A DNA stretch of 64,000 nucleotides from Paulinella micropora (GCA_009731375.1 BJOX01000292.1:98456-162455), one strand, 5' to 3'; positions 25,966-30,345 are shown, counted from the stretch's first letter. Translations and numbers: made by a program. Notes: generated from the letters alone by a model not told the origin.

Positions 25966-26087
25966 GGATAGATAGATAGATAGATAGATAGATGGATAGA
26001 TTGCGTACCGTGTCGGCCTTGTTGTCGCCCTGCCAACACGGCCAACAGCACAGCGCTGCTTTCATCAGAGCTCATCAGCGCCAGCAT
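42..26087 (-). CDS. ABCG-type ABC transporter, 26 exons recovered, 3' end off window
   Basis: ABCG proteins have an N-terminal ATP-binding domain followed by six membrane helices and export lipids or xenobiotics. Reading right to left, 26 exons join in phase (1626 nt, 542 codons). They give a P-loop-region exon, [33 protein letters not shown], the LSGGEKRR signature, Walker [50 protein letters not shown], a linker, then the membrane domain ([71 protein letters not shown], a Cys-rich loop). The P-loop Lys, Q-loop Gln and H-loop His are replaced. Upstream coding is uncertain (candidates at 27987-29896). Every exon is embedded in microsatellite. Confidence 0.93.
205..865 (-). pseudogene. Five 5' shards of ABCG exon a26
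   Basis: Copies near 211-257, 312-361, 440-491, 601-651 and 809-861 keep (c)ctAG|GTACGTCTG... GGGAGTTGCTCGGTGG and lose the last bases and donor, spaced by GGTA repeats. Confidence 0.93.
970..1022 (-). CDS. ABCG exon a25
   Basis: A strong acceptor (ccttctttttAG) and donor GTATCT. 17 codons plus two: [17 protein letters not shown], then R across the junction. Lies in the extracellular loop after YTC. Confidence 0.85.
1045..1316 (+). repeat. GGTA, GC and GA/GT arrays, intron a24
   Basis: On the plus strand (GA)n/(GT)n, a (CG) run and GGTA. On the gene strand these are pyrimidine-rich. Confidence 0.95.
1318..1419 (-). CDS. ABCG exon a24 ([16 protein letters not shown])
   Basis: Acceptor ctatctAG, donor GTACTC, 34 codons: [34 protein letters not shown]. 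Matches the ABCG W...LSP..YA...L...F....Y.C segment. Confidence 0.93.
1447..2056 (-). pseudogene. Seven 5' shards of ABCG exon a24
   Basis: Near 1447, 1536, 1654, 1743, 1830, 1905 and 1999 the minus strand keeps ctAG|GAGTGGAACTGGCTGC ... ACCCACGCCTCG and then breaks into CCTA repeat. The full exon continues CGAGGAGCG. Confidence 0.93.
2088..2536 (+). repeat. GATA/GGTA/GGAT arrays
   Basis: Pure tetranucleotide arrays between the shards of exons a23 and a24. Confidence 0.97.
3911..4452 (-). mobile_element. Family A full-length copy
   Basis: About 540 bases from tgaaatatcgactaatgtca to gataagatcaac, abutting GATA. Confidence 0.93.
4453..4487 (-). mobile_element. Family A, truncated second unit head-to-tail
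   Basis: tgatgaaatatcgactaatg restarts directly at the end of the full unit and stops in GATA, marking a tandem junction. Confidence 0.9.
4665..4750 (-). CDS. ABCG exon a23 ([15 protein letters not shown])
   Basis: Acceptor aatgtctAG, donor GTCTAC. 2+28 codons: [28 protein letters not shown]. Matches the ABCG helix 5 region with LFSG....IP.W. Confidence 0.93.
4941..5016 (-). CDS. ABCG exon a22 (TM helix)
   Basis: Acceptor ctctctAG, donor GTCAGT, 25 codons plus one: [25 protein letters not shown]. Hydrophobic and Cys-rich. The phase joins G|GT AAA. Confidence 0.91.
5233..5265 (-). pseudogene. Shard of ABCG exon a22
   Basis: The minus strand reads catgggtatcaccagtgaca cgctctgctgccac, the middle of exon a22 with a 6-base deletion. 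It lies upstream in gene sense but has lost both splice sites, an exception to the usual pattern. Confidence 0.88.
5270..5640 (+). repeat. TACA, GATA and TA arrays
   Basis: Mixed arrays with a small island (acaacaccctgagtgttgat) near 5318-5350 that I could not assign. Confidence 0.85.
5648..5703 (-). CDS. ABCG exon a21 ([13 protein letters not shown])
   Basis: Acceptor tatgtAG, donor GTCCCT. 2+18 codons: [18 protein letters not shown], aligning with the ABCG Y.M.GL....FF segment. Confidence 0.9.
5960..6365 (+). repeat. TACA/TAACA arrays
   Basis: (TTACA)n, (TAACA)n and (TACA)n with TACG blocks. HTYI frames are artefacts. Confidence 0.95.
6368..6412 (-). pseudogene. 3' shard of ABCG exon a20
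   Basis: The minus strand reads tttgcttttgacgttgccag tacaactcccgg|GTACAC, keeping the donor half only. Confidence 0.9.
6414..6600 (+). repeat. GATA/GGTA array
   Basis: (GATA)n and (GGTA)n between exon a20 and its shard. Confidence 0.95.
6609..6664 (-). CDS. ABCG exon a20 ([16 protein letters not shown])
   Basis: Acceptor ctatctAG, donor GTACCT, 1+18 codons+1: [18 protein letters not shown]. Hydrophobic helix following PW|YLA. Confidence 0.91.
6668..7015 (+). repeat. GATA/GGTA array, intron a19
   Basis: (GATA)n with GGTA blocks around the 6873 shard. Confidence 0.95.
6873..6912 (-). pseudogene. 3' shard of ABCG exon a19
   Basis: The minus strand reads tttcaccacaagcaccccaa cagcgtgtagcatggaccac and then gtg|GTATCT, a decayed copy in gene orientation. 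Confidence 0.82.
7022..7078 (+). pseudogene. Inverted 3' shard of ABCG exon a19
   Basis: The plus strand reads ttccaccacgaacacaccaa caacgtataccatgtgctgcc atg|GTATCG ([15 protein letters not shown]), opposite to the gene, next to the N gap. Confidence 0.9.
7080..7513. other. Assembly gap, 434 N
   Basis: Unsequenced, between the inverted and direct copies of exon a19 sequence. Confidence 1.
7514..7802 (+). repeat. C run, TC/TG and GA arrays
   Basis: (TC)n/(TCTG)n then GATA and (GA)n next to exon a19. Confidence 0.95.
7808..7881 (-). CDS. ABCG exon a19 ([11 protein letters not shown])
   Basis: Acceptor ttgtctAG, donor GTATCT. 24 codons plus two: [24 protein letters not shown]. Equivalent to the ABCG RE+..G.Y.V.PYFLA segment. 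CCA TG|G TAT joins exon a20. Confidence 0.91.
7895..9260 (-). pseudogene. About 15 5' shards of ABCG exon a19
   Basis: Repeated ctAG|ATCTATCACTCTATTCGCG(CCATC), some extended to ACGATGTTTCATT, are spaced by GGTA/GATA from 7940 to 9256. All keep the acceptor and none keeps the donor half. Confidence 0.93.
8960..10020 (+). repeat. GATA/GGTA arrays, intron a18-a19
   Basis: (GATA)n and (GGTA)n with short a19 shards at about 9128 and 9230 and an AGAAT block at 9985-10023. Confidence 0.95.
10025..10534 (-). mobile_element. Family A copy
   Basis: About 510 bases nearly identical to 3911-4450, abutting GATA on the left (tgaaatatcgactaatgtca) and GATA on the right. Confidence 0.93.
10722..11620. mobile_element. 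Roughly 900-bp non-coding island with (CTAT)n tail, probable retroelement fragment
   Basis: Ordinary-complexity GC-rich DNA that ends gctgatagaccaaacatat then (CTAT)n. The same end occurs at 54510-54540. Reading frames up to 111 codons on both strands show no recognised domain. Confidence 0.5.
11600..12220 (+). repeat. CTAT arrays in intron a18
   Basis: (CTAT)n with AGATCT and CCTA interruptions. A duplicated island (cagaccctccaatcgtacaa) at about 11830 matches 10619. Confidence 0.95.
12225..12962 (-). pseudogene. Six 3' shards of ABCG exon a18 in a roughly 145-bp tandem array
   Basis: Each unit holds cgtcatcgaccgacgtgtca gagacggagtagag|GTATG plus an altered 5' part and a TC-array. The first unit (about 12225) is the most decayed. 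The 5' half of the exon is missing in all. Confidence 0.9.
13070..13140 (-). CDS. ABCG exon a18 (TM helix 2 region)
   Basis: Acceptor tatgttcAG, donor GTATGA. 2+23 codons: [23 protein letters not shown]. It follows helix 1 as in the family's G.LF......F. Confidence 0.9.
13145..13905 (+). repeat. TACA array, intron a17
   Basis: About 760 bases of (TACA)n with TGCA, CACA and TACG variants. No exon seen. Confidence 0.97.
13913..13958 (-). CDS. ABCG exon a17 (TM helix 1)
   Basis: Acceptor ttgtcctAG, donor GTGCGT, 15 codons plus one: [16 protein letters not shown]. Hydrophobic; corresponds to ABCG helix 1. Confidence 0.91.
13974..14240 (+). repeat. GATA/GGTA array, intron a16
   Basis: Tetranucleotide arrays with a GATTAGATA sub-motif around the a17 shard. 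Confidence 0.95.
14020..14048 (-). pseudogene. 5' shard of ABCG exon a17
   Basis: The minus strand keeps ttgtcctAG|GACCCGACGCTGTACTGG and then breaks into CCTA repeat. Confidence 0.9.
14245..14286 (-). CDS. ABCG exon a16 ([11 protein letters not shown])
   Basis: Acceptor tatgcAG, donor GTAAAC, 14 codons [14 protein letters not shown], the conserved L..R.....R.P lead-in to transmembrane helix 1. Confidence 0.91.
14290..14800 (+). repeat. TACA and TAACA arrays, intron a15
   Basis: (TACA)n with a block of (cataa) pentamers at 14350-14470 and TAGATACAT variants. Confidence 0.95.
14805..14855 (-). CDS. ABCG exon a15
   Basis: Acceptor tatgtAG, donor GTTTGT, 17 codons [17 protein letters not shown]. 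This basic segment before the first helix is typical of ABCG proteins (R...F..Q). Confidence 0.87.
14863..15305 (+). repeat. TACA, TA, AAAT and TACATAGG arrays, intron a14
   Basis: (TACA)n, (TATG/TA)n, (AAAT)n at 14997-15056 and a 12-base (tacataggtaca)n sub-array at 15112-15200. No exon seen. Confidence 0.95.
15310..15336 (-). CDS. ABCG exon a14, 27-nt microexon
   Basis: Acceptor tgtgcAG, donor GTATGT, 9 codons ASIYEQSTK, phase 0-0. The smallest exon found. Confidence 0.8.
15456..15488 (-). CDS. ABCG exon a13, 33-nt microexon
   Basis: Acceptor tatgtAG, donor GTTGTG, 11 codons [11 protein letters not shown], phase 0-0. Confidence 0.82.
15685..15880 (+). repeat. CCTAA/CCTGA pentanucleotide array
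   Basis: About 195 bases of (cctaa)n and (cctga)n, a telomere-like pentamer, inside intron a12-a13. Confidence 0.93.
15941..15991 (-). CDS. ABCG exon a12
   Basis: Acceptor ctatctAG, donor GTATGT, 17 codons: [17 protein letters not shown]. Linker region, phase 0-0. Confidence 0.82.
16003..16185 (+). repeat. GATA and GGCA/GACA array, intron a11
   Basis: (GATA)n with a short (GGCA)n block. Confidence 0.95.
16186..16242 (-). CDS. ABCG exon a11
   Basis: Acceptor tatgcAG, donor GTATCT, 19 codons: [19 protein letters not shown]. It lies in the linker between ATPase and membrane domains. Supported by phase and splice sites rather than motif. Confidence 0.82.
16495..17256 (-). pseudogene. Six 3' shards of ABCG exon a10
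   Basis: Copies near 16495-16536, 16823-16866, 16926-16971, 17020-17061, 17124-17166 and 17216-17255 read ttgagtttttcttgttcgtg ctggacgacaacgtgcagctc. Some have a 3-base deletion. All lack the acceptor half and lie in TACA repeat. Confidence 0.93.
17294..17362 (-). CDS. ABCG exon a10 ([11 protein letters not shown])
   Basis: Acceptor atgcatAG, donor GTATGT, 23 codons: [20 protein letters not shown] then VQL, equivalent to ABCG P.NPADFFLDV. It sits exactly where the plus-strand repeat flips from TACA to TATG. Confidence 0.92.
17414..17815 (-). pseudogene. Four 5' shards of ABCG exon a10
   Basis: Copies near 17416-17452, 17540-17583, 17656-17703 and 17751-17797 keep gcatAG|GTCCCAGTTCCACC ... 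CCGCTGGAGTTTTTCTT and then break into TATG repeat. All lie on the upstream side in gene sense. Confidence 0.93.
17815..18170 (+). repeat. TATG/TATTG arrays, intron a9
   Basis: (TATG)n with (GTATT) variants and TACG blocks. No exon seen. Confidence 0.95.
18182..18229 (-). CDS. ABCG exon a9 (YHGP)
   Basis: Acceptor ctactAG, donor GTCCTA, 16 codons: [16 protein letters not shown]. This is the ABCG VYHGP....L.YFE.LG segment immediately after GRT|. Confidence 0.92.
18380..18476 (-). repeat. Roughly 95-bp repeat, copy 1 (second copy 18957-19048)
   Basis: gatgagatgtcgcaaa ... gtccgggatgggaatca is present twice, almost identical, each abutting GATA at one side. Its minus reading ([12 protein letters not shown]) recalls an ABCG H-loop segment, but exon phases join a8 to a9 without it. 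Confidence 0.8.
18480..18845. other. Unclassified island in intron a8-a9
   Basis: About 365 bases of ordinary-complexity DNA. A 76-codon plus-strand frame (18627-18857) and a minus frame cross it, but neither has recognisable motifs. It is possibly a transposon fragment. Confidence 0.4.
18957..19048 (-). repeat. Roughly 95-bp repeat, copy 2
   Basis: One substitution (caaaCgaatg) from copy 1 over about 90 bases. Confidence 0.85.
19049..19344 (+). repeat. GATA/GGAT arrays
   Basis: Tetranucleotide arrays in intron a8. Confidence 0.95.
19345..19400 (-). pseudogene. 3' shard of ABCG exon a8
   Basis: The minus strand reads ctatgatggatacagtgcac gtgatggacaaaaggccgaac cgtctacc, the exon's second half plus donor, with substitutions. 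Confidence 0.88.
19401..19445. repeat. Inverted partner of 19806-19836
   Basis: Plus-strand aattatttggccacttaccg resembles the minus strand of 19806-19836 (ccttatttggtccacttacc). It is an intronic segment copied in inverted orientation. Confidence 0.6.
19450..19618 (+). repeat. CTAT array with flip from GATA
   Basis: (CTAT)n with CTATATGT variants. The plus strand switches here from GATA to CTAT. Confidence 0.95.
19619..19838. other. Unclassified island
   Basis: About 220 bases of ordinary DNA beginning with a palindrome (cccactcgaagtgggg). No recognised coding content. Confidence 0.45.
19861..19951 (-). CDS. ABCG exon a8 (QPSPEIL...DKGRT)
   Basis: Acceptor tatatAG, donor GTCTAC. 1+30 codons: [30 protein letters not shown]. 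It matches ABCG TVV..L.QP.PE.F.LFDD...L..G+. The H-loop histidine position reads Met, as in the LLQPxPE type of full-size ABCG domains. Confidence 0.93.
20040..20100 (-). pseudogene. Tiny 5' shard of ABCG exon a8 beside a G-run gap
   Basis: The minus strand reads ctAG then aggagtgac, the first bases of exon a8, cut by a 10-N gap (20072-20081) and a long G run. Confidence 0.55.
20101..20345 (+). repeat. GATA/GGAT array
   Basis: Tetranucleotide arrays, intron a7. Confidence 0.95.
20346..20802 (-). pseudogene. Three 3' shards of ABCG exon a7
   Basis: At 20352-20391, 20523-20565 and 20746-20787 the minus strand reads ttggtggtagaagagttgag gaaagcatgtaatag|GTACAT, keeping the donor with LVVEEL+KAC and losing the 5' half. 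Confidence 0.93.
20885..20942 (-). CDS. ABCG exon a7 (D-loop)
   Basis: Acceptor tacatAG, donor GTACAT. G|GC CTC GAT encodes [19 protein letters not shown], the family's SGLDS.AAL.VV..L+. It ends TAT AG|. Confidence 0.93.
20943..21770 (+). repeat. TATG/TATGC arrays, intron a6
   Basis: About 830 bases of (TATG)n with TGCA and GCTATGTA higher-order units. YVCMYVCM frames are artefacts. Confidence 0.97.
21776..21833 (-). CDS. ABCG exon a6 (Walker B, DEPTSG)
   Basis: Acceptor catggacAG, donor GTACAC, 19 codons plus one: [19 protein letters not shown], then G across the junction. Walker B aspartate and catalytic glutamate are intact. Confidence 0.95.
21841..21909 (+). repeat. ATG and AAT triplet array
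   Basis: (GATGAT)n then (AAT)n beside exon a6. Left boundary of family B copy 1. Confidence 0.95.
21911..22443. mobile_element. Family B element, copy 1, with 36-bp direct terminal repeat
   Basis: About 495-base core nearly identical to 46397-46890. Here the first 36 bases (ctatatctgaggcgtactga ...) recur at 22408-22443 before the next AAT array, giving terminal direct repeats. Confidence 0.87.
22438..22630 (+). repeat. AAT and TAC triplet arrays
   Basis: (AAT)n, (CTA)n of about 100 bases, then (AAT)n/(AAC)n. Confidence 0.95.
22683..22727 (-). CDS. ABCG exon a5 (LSGGEKRR signature)
   Basis: Acceptor tttgcgcAG, donor GTCGGC, 15 codons: [15 protein letters not shown], the ABC signature. The phase-0 join continues VGAALLRDP. 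Confidence 0.93.
22757..22900. mobile_element. MITE-like family C copy
   Basis: atgcggctagccacaaatttgac, a palindrome around cccggccgg, then TTTTATCGGTAAC...GGTGACCGATAAA. It lies in intron a4. Confidence 0.72.
23037..23114 (-). CDS. ABCG exon a4 ([13 protein letters not shown])
   Basis: Acceptor cgccttAG, donor GTACGT, 26 codons: [20 protein letters not shown] then DNVIGT, the family's V...I..LGL...ADT.IG. No shards seen; its intron side is a GGTGA array. Confidence 0.92.
23118..23370 (+). repeat. GGTGA pentanucleotide array
   Basis: About 250 bases of (aggtg)n with GTGTG variants at the upstream side of exon a4. Confidence 0.97.
23371..23780. other. Mixed stretch in intron a3-a4
   Basis: About 150 bases of ordinary DNA (23396-23530), then GA/TATG repeats. 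No exon recognised. Confidence 0.6.
23782..23862 (-). CDS. ABCG exon a3 ([13 protein letters not shown])
   Basis: Acceptor ctatctAG, donor GTACAT, 27 codons in phase 0-0: [20 protein letters not shown] then LSHSSGR. This is the ABCG LTV+ETL.FSA.L motif. Confidence 0.93.
23993..24338 (-). pseudogene. Two 5' shards of ABCG exon a3
   Basis: 23996-24064 and 24268-24338 keep the ctAG acceptor and all but the last roughly 13 bases, ending at AGATTGTCAC in GATA repeat. Confidence 0.93.
24339..24850 (+). repeat. GGTA, TA, GA and GATA arrays, intron a2
   Basis: Microsatellites only. Confidence 0.95.
24855..24934 (-). CDS. ABCG exon a2 (TGEFLVDGG)
   Basis: Acceptor atttgtAG, donor GTAGCT. 2+26 codons encode [19 protein letters not shown] then LASSYVA, the ABCG GEI.VNG...+.SYV.Q region. 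The Q-loop position falls at the a2/a3 junction as VA|SD rather than VxQD. Confidence 0.92.
25010..25436 (-). pseudogene. Four 5' shards of ABCG exon a2
   Basis: Copies ending near 25062, 25180, 25305 and 25433 keep tttgtAG then TGACGGGTGAATTTCTGGTG ... CACACCACTG and then break into GATA. A short remnant is at about 25240-25262. Confidence 0.92.
25440..25995 (+). repeat. GATA and GCTA arrays, intron a1
   Basis: (GATA)n with a (TAGC)n block at 25545-25596, interrupted by the a1 3' shard. Confidence 0.95.
25855..25903 (-). pseudogene. 3' shard of ABCG exon a1
   Basis: The minus strand reads gagaacaagaccgacacg|GTATGC, matching the exon end (CAACAAGGCCGACACG|GTACGC) with its donor. Confidence 0.85.
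26009..26087 (-). CDS. ABCG exon a1, degenerate P-loop
   Basis: Acceptor catacAG, donor GTACGC, 26 codons plus one. It encodes MLALM, then SSDESSAV where GPSGAGKTT is expected, then [13 protein letters not shown]. The flanks are canonical for ABCG (ALM...LLDVLAGR), but the Walker A glycines and lysine are absent and the loop is one residue shorter. The phase joins G|TT to exon a2. Confidence 0.9.
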
Positions 26088-26109
26088 CTGTATGTATGTA
26101 TGTATGTAT

Positions 26110-26355
26110 GCATGTACGTATAACACCGCCAGCAGCACAGCGCTGCTTTCATCAGAGCTCATCAGCGCCATCTGTATGTATGTATGTATGTATGTATGTA
26201 TGTATGTATAACAACGCCAGCAGCAGCGCTGCTTTCATCAGAGCTCATCAGCGCCAGCATCTGTATGCATGCATGTATGTATGTATGTATGTATAACACC
26301 GCCAGCAGCACAGCGCTGCTTTCATCAGTGCTCATCAGCGCCAGCATCTGTATGT
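26110..26355 (-). pseudogene. Three 5' shards of ABCG exon a1
   Basis: At about 26124-26176, 26219-26266 and 26298-26351, separated by TATG repeats, each keeps acceptor cAG and ATGCTGGCGCTGATGAGC... through GTGCTGCTGGCGG. One lacks a few bases. All show the same degenerate P-loop. Confidence 0.92.
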
Positions 26356-26479
26356 ATGTATGTATGTATGTATCTATGTATTTATGTATATACGTTGGTT
26401 ATGTATGCGTGTTGTATTGTATGCATGTGCTATGTATGCATCTGTTTATTGAAGTATGTAAACATATATGTATGCATGT

Positions 26480-26483
26480 CTTT

Positions 26484-26527
<44 letters not shown>

Positions 26528-26556
26528 GTAGGTAGGTAGGTAGGTAGGTAGGTAGA
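26480..26556 (+). repeat. GATA/GGTA array
   Basis: Short array next to a family A copy. Confidence 0.95.
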
Positions 26557-26799
26557 TGAGATATCGACTAATGTCAGAAAAAGGAGCTTCTGATTTCGTC
26601 AACCAAGGAAGTCTGTGGGTAAAGTATTAACCCGATGCCCAGCTAAGCCGTGATGTTTGCACGGAAGGGACTGATACAGGCGATACCAAATCTCCCTAGT
26701 ACCAGGCGGGGCCAGGGCTCGTTCCATAAGCGCCCCTTGCAGAACGAGCTCCCACCTCCATTACAGAGGACCCAGTAAGCAGATGGAGTTTCGAGACTG
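26557..26799 (-). mobile_element. Family A copy cut by gap
   Basis: tgagatatcgactaatgtca through tttcgagactg, 243 bases, then N. Confidence 0.93.
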
Positions 26800-27285
26800 N
26801 NNNNNNNNNNNNNNNNNNNNNNNNNNNNNNNNNNNNNNNNNNNNNNNNNNNNNNNNNNNNNNNNNNNNNNNNNNNNNNNNNNNNNNNNNNNNNNNNNNNN
26901 NNNNNNNNNNNNNNNNNNNNNNNNNNNNNNNNNNNNNNNNNNNNNNNNNNNNNNNNNNNNNNNNNNNNNNNNNNNNNNNNNNNNNNNNNNNNNNNNNNNN
27001 NNNNNNNNNNNNNNNNNNNNNNNNNNNNNNNNNNNNNNNNNNNNNNNNNNNNNNNNNNNNNNNNNNNNNNNNNNNNNNNNNNNNNNNNNNNNNNNNNNNN
27101 NNNNNNNNNNNNNNNNNNNNNNNNNNNNNNNNNNNNNNNNNNNNNNNNNNNNNNNNNNNNNNNNNNNNNNNNNNNNNNNNNNNNNNNNNNNNNNNNNNNN
27201 NNNNNNNNNNNNNNNNNNNNNNNNNNNNNNNNNNNNNNNNNNNNNNNNNNNNNNNNNNNNNNNNNNNNNNNNNNNNNNNNNNNNN
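26800..27285. other. Assembly gap, 486 N
   Basis: Unsequenced. An ABCG exon just upstream of a1 may be hidden here, because phase requires at least one exon between 26.1 and 28.0 kb. Confidence 1.
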
Positions 27286-27330
27286 TTTTTGCCTATTGAG
27301 GTGGCCGAAATTGTTCACGTGTCCTTACTG
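27286..27330. mobile_element. Right end of a family D MITE
   Basis: ggtggccgaaattgttcacg matches the family D terminus; the rest is in the gap. Confidence 0.6.
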
Positions 27331-27346
27331 GATATAGATTAGTATA

Positions 27347-27456
27347 TTATGCGGCTAGCCGCCTATTCCGGTGAGCCCGCAAAACACGTCGAATTTGGCG
27401 CGCCGCATATGCAGTTTTACAGGTAACCTGGCCACATTTTGTGGAGGTGACCGATA
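27347..27456. mobile_element. MITE-like family C copy, internally deleted
   Basis: atgcggctagcc, then the gcccgcaaaacacgtcgaat arm and the TTTTACAGGTAACC...GGTGACCGATAAA pair. Confidence 0.72.
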
Positions 27457-27469
27457 AATACAATACATA

Positions 27470-27615
27470 CAAGCCTGTATGATGCAAGCGGTGATTCCTC
27501 GGACATTTTACCACACGTATTTCTCCTTCCGATATTCAGGTGTCTTTTATAAAGATATATTTTGTAGACGTATATAGCGGCCCGCTGCGTCTTGCAACAC
27601 ACTACTACTCTCTCG

Positions 27616-27672
<57 letters not shown>

Positions 27673-27960
27673 TCTCTGTCTCACGCTGTCTATACTCAGA
27701 CCACATCATGCCAGACAGATATTCAATATATATATATATATAAACAGCGAAATTCTAGCGGTATGTGCGGTGATCTCCCGGAATTTTTACCGTATTTTGT
27801 CTGTTTCATATTTAGGTTTCTATTTCAATTATTATCGCAAATGAATCTAGCACCCATATCATCGGTATATATTATACGTATATATATATCGGTATATATT
27901 AAACATGTATATATATATATATAATTATCATCCATACAAACGCACAGTACATACCTCTAA
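27470..27960. other. Low-repeat stretch with TC and TA arrays
   Basis: Two related segments (gcggtgattcctcggacatt at about 27489 and gcggtgatctcccggaattt at about 27767) suggest a duplicated element. A (TC)n array sits at 27610-27680. No gene recognised. Confidence 0.5.
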
Positions 27961-27986
27961 ATTGCATAGATAGGTACAGTACATAC

Positions 27987-28035
27987 CTCCCAGTGTCAGA
28001 ACGGGCCGAAACGAGAGCACTCGATGTCCAGTCAC
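27987..28035 (-). CDS. ABCG candidate upstream exon (n1)
   Basis: CA-rich tract then ctcAG, donor GTATGT, 49 nt. It reads VTGHRVLSFRPVLTLG (or DWTSSALVSARSDTG in another frame). Shards surround it, as with proven exons, but I cannot tie it to a family motif. Confidence 0.5.
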
Positions 28036-28079
28036 CTGAGTGTGTGTGTGTGTGTGTAGGTATACATACACACATACAT

Positions 28080-28216
28080 ACCTACCTACCTACTTAGCAC
28101 TCGATGTCCAGTCACCTGTGCGTGTGTGTGCGTGTGTGTGTAGGTATACACACATACATACATACATACATACATACATACCTATCTACCTACTTAGCAC
28201 TCGATGTCCAGTCACC

Positions 28217-28248
<32 letters not shown>

Positions 28249-28525
28249 TGTATGTATGTATGTATGTGTGTGTGTATGTATGTATGTAGTATGTATGTAT
28301 GCTTGTCAGTATGTTTGTATGTATGTTATGGATCTTACATTTGTAATGTATAACATACATACATACATACATACATACATACATTTGTAATGTATAACAT
28401 GCATACATACATACATACATGCATACATACATACATACATACATACATACTTAGCTACCTACATACCTACACACACACGCACACACACACACACACAGGT
28501 GACTGGACATCGAGTGCTAAGTAGG
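28080..28525. pseudogene. Shards of candidate exon n1, direct and inverted
   Basis: gcactcgatgtccagtcacc at about 28097 and 28197, and its reverse complement at about 28496-28520, lie between TACA, GT and TATG arrays. Confidence 0.85.
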
Positions 28526-28534
28526 TAGGTAGGT

Positions 28535-28690
28535 ATGTATGTATGTATGTATGTGTGTACACCTACACACACACACGCACACACACACACACACATACAT
28601 ACATACATACATACATACATGCATGCATGCATGCATACATACATACATACATACATACAGACATACAGACATACATATATACATGCATGC
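28535..28690 (+). repeat. TATG, CA and TACA arrays
   Basis: Microsatellites only. Confidence 0.95.
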
Positions 28691-28699
28691 ATACATACA

Positions 28700-28960
28700 T
28701 ACCAGTGGAGGAGGTTGGCGTTTGCCCTGGTCTTTTAATATACATGACATACATAACATACATAACGTACATAACATGCATACATACTGGTGGACTAGGT
28801 TAGATATGAGATATGAGATATGAGATATGAAATATGAGATATGAGATATGAGATATGAGATACGAGATATGAGATACGAGATATGCGATATGAAATATGA
28901 GATATGCGATATGAAATATGAGATAGGTTGGTGTTTGTGCTGCGCTGGTGTCAGCATAAC
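28700..28960 (-). pseudogene. Shards of candidate exon n2
   Basis: The minus strand reads caaacgccaacctcctccac and caaacaccaacctatc near 28704-28735 and 28925-28950, both resembling CAGACACCAACCTCGTCCATC. Confidence 0.7.
28803..28925 (+). repeat. GATATGA heptanucleotide array
   Basis: About 17 units of a 7-base motif (atatgag with cg and aa variants). Confidence 0.95.
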
Positions 28961-29120
28961 AATAACATGCGTAACATGCATAACACACACAACATACATA
29001 ACACACATAACATAAACTTGCATAACAAACATACATACATGCACACATACATACACAAATACATAAATACATAAATACATACATACATACATACATACAT
29101 ACATACATACATACACATAC

Positions 29121-29173
29121 CGATGGACGAGGTTGGTGTCTGGATTCCGCTGTGGTCCGAGGAATCGTCATTA
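29121..29173 (-). CDS. ABCG candidate upstream exon (n2)
   Basis: Acceptor tatgtcAG, donor GTATGT. NDDSSDHSGIQTPTSSI in one frame. Shards (cagacaccaacctc-like) at about 28704-28735 and 28925-28950 mark it as exon-like. Phase to its neighbours is not resolved. Confidence 0.5.
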
Positions 29174-29204
29174 CTGACATACATACATACATACATACAT
29201 GCAT

Positions 29205-29235
29205 ACATGCATACTATCTATCTATCCATCTATCC

Positions 29236-29297
<62 letters not shown>

Positions 29298-29380
29298 TAC
29301 CTGTCTCTTTCTCTGTCTCTGTCTCTGTTTGTGTCTGTCTGTCTGTCTGTCTCTGGGGGGGTAGGGAGAGAGAGCGAGCG

Positions 29381-29456
<76 letters not shown>

Positions 29457-29515
29457 AGGACAGAAAGAAAGAAAGAGAGAGAGAGATAGAGAGAGAGAGA
29501 GAATAGATACATACA
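29205..29515 (+). repeat. CTAT, TC/TG and GA arrays
   Basis: Microsatellites with a GCGC run. Confidence 0.95.
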
Positions 29516-29526
29516 TACAAACACAC

Positions 29527-29563
29527 CTGGCGTTGGTAGCTACGGAGGGGGGTCAAGGTGAAT
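29527..29563 (-). CDS. ABCG candidate upstream exon (n3)
   Basis: Acceptor tatgtAG, donor GTGTGT; FTLTPLRSYQRQ ending in phase 0. Splice sites are good. No family motif. Confidence 0.45.
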
Positions 29564-29569
29564 CTACAT

Positions 29570-29830
29570 ACATAAAATACATACATGCACACATACACAC
29601 ACACATACATACATACACACATACATACATACATACATACATGCATGCATGCTTGCTTGCTTGCATGCATGCATACATGCATGCATACATAAATACATAC
29701 ATACATACATACATACATACATACGTCATACATATATACATACATATTTACACATACATGCATACATACACACACACCTACATACATACCTACATACATA
29801 CATACACATACATACATACATACATACATA
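29570..29830 (+). repeat. TACA array
   Basis: (TACA)n with CACA, TGCA and TGCT variants. Confidence 0.95.
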
Positions 29831-29854
29831 CATAGCTATGTATCCCCAAGTGAC

Positions 29855-29896
29855 CTTGCTGGACAAGACCAGGGTCGGCTCCAGAGACCATTCTAA
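29855..29896 (-). CDS. ABCG candidate upstream exon (n4)
   Basis: Acceptor tagagcAG, donor GTCACT. Either LEWSLEPTLVLSSK or, from an internal ATG, MVSGADPGLVQQ. It could be the first coding exon. Tentative. Confidence 0.35.
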
Positions 29897-29904
29897 CTGC
29901 TCTA

Positions 29905-30255
29905 ATAAGTGTATGTATGTATGCATGCATGTATGTATGTATGTATGTATGTATGTATGTTCATATGAATGTATGTACATAGATGTATGTATGTATGTAT
30001 GTATATAGATGTATGTATGTATGTATGTATGATATGTATGTGTGCATGTGTTAAGTGCAGATTGGTACGTATGTGTATACGTACACATGTATACAGATAC
30101 AAGTACTCATACGTATTCATGCAACCATACATATACGGAGGCAGTCAGACAGACAGACAGACAAACAGACAAACAGACACACACACATACAAACACACAC
30201 ACACACAGACACACACACACGCACGCACGCACACACACACACAGACACACACACA

Positions 30256-30345
<90 letters not shown>

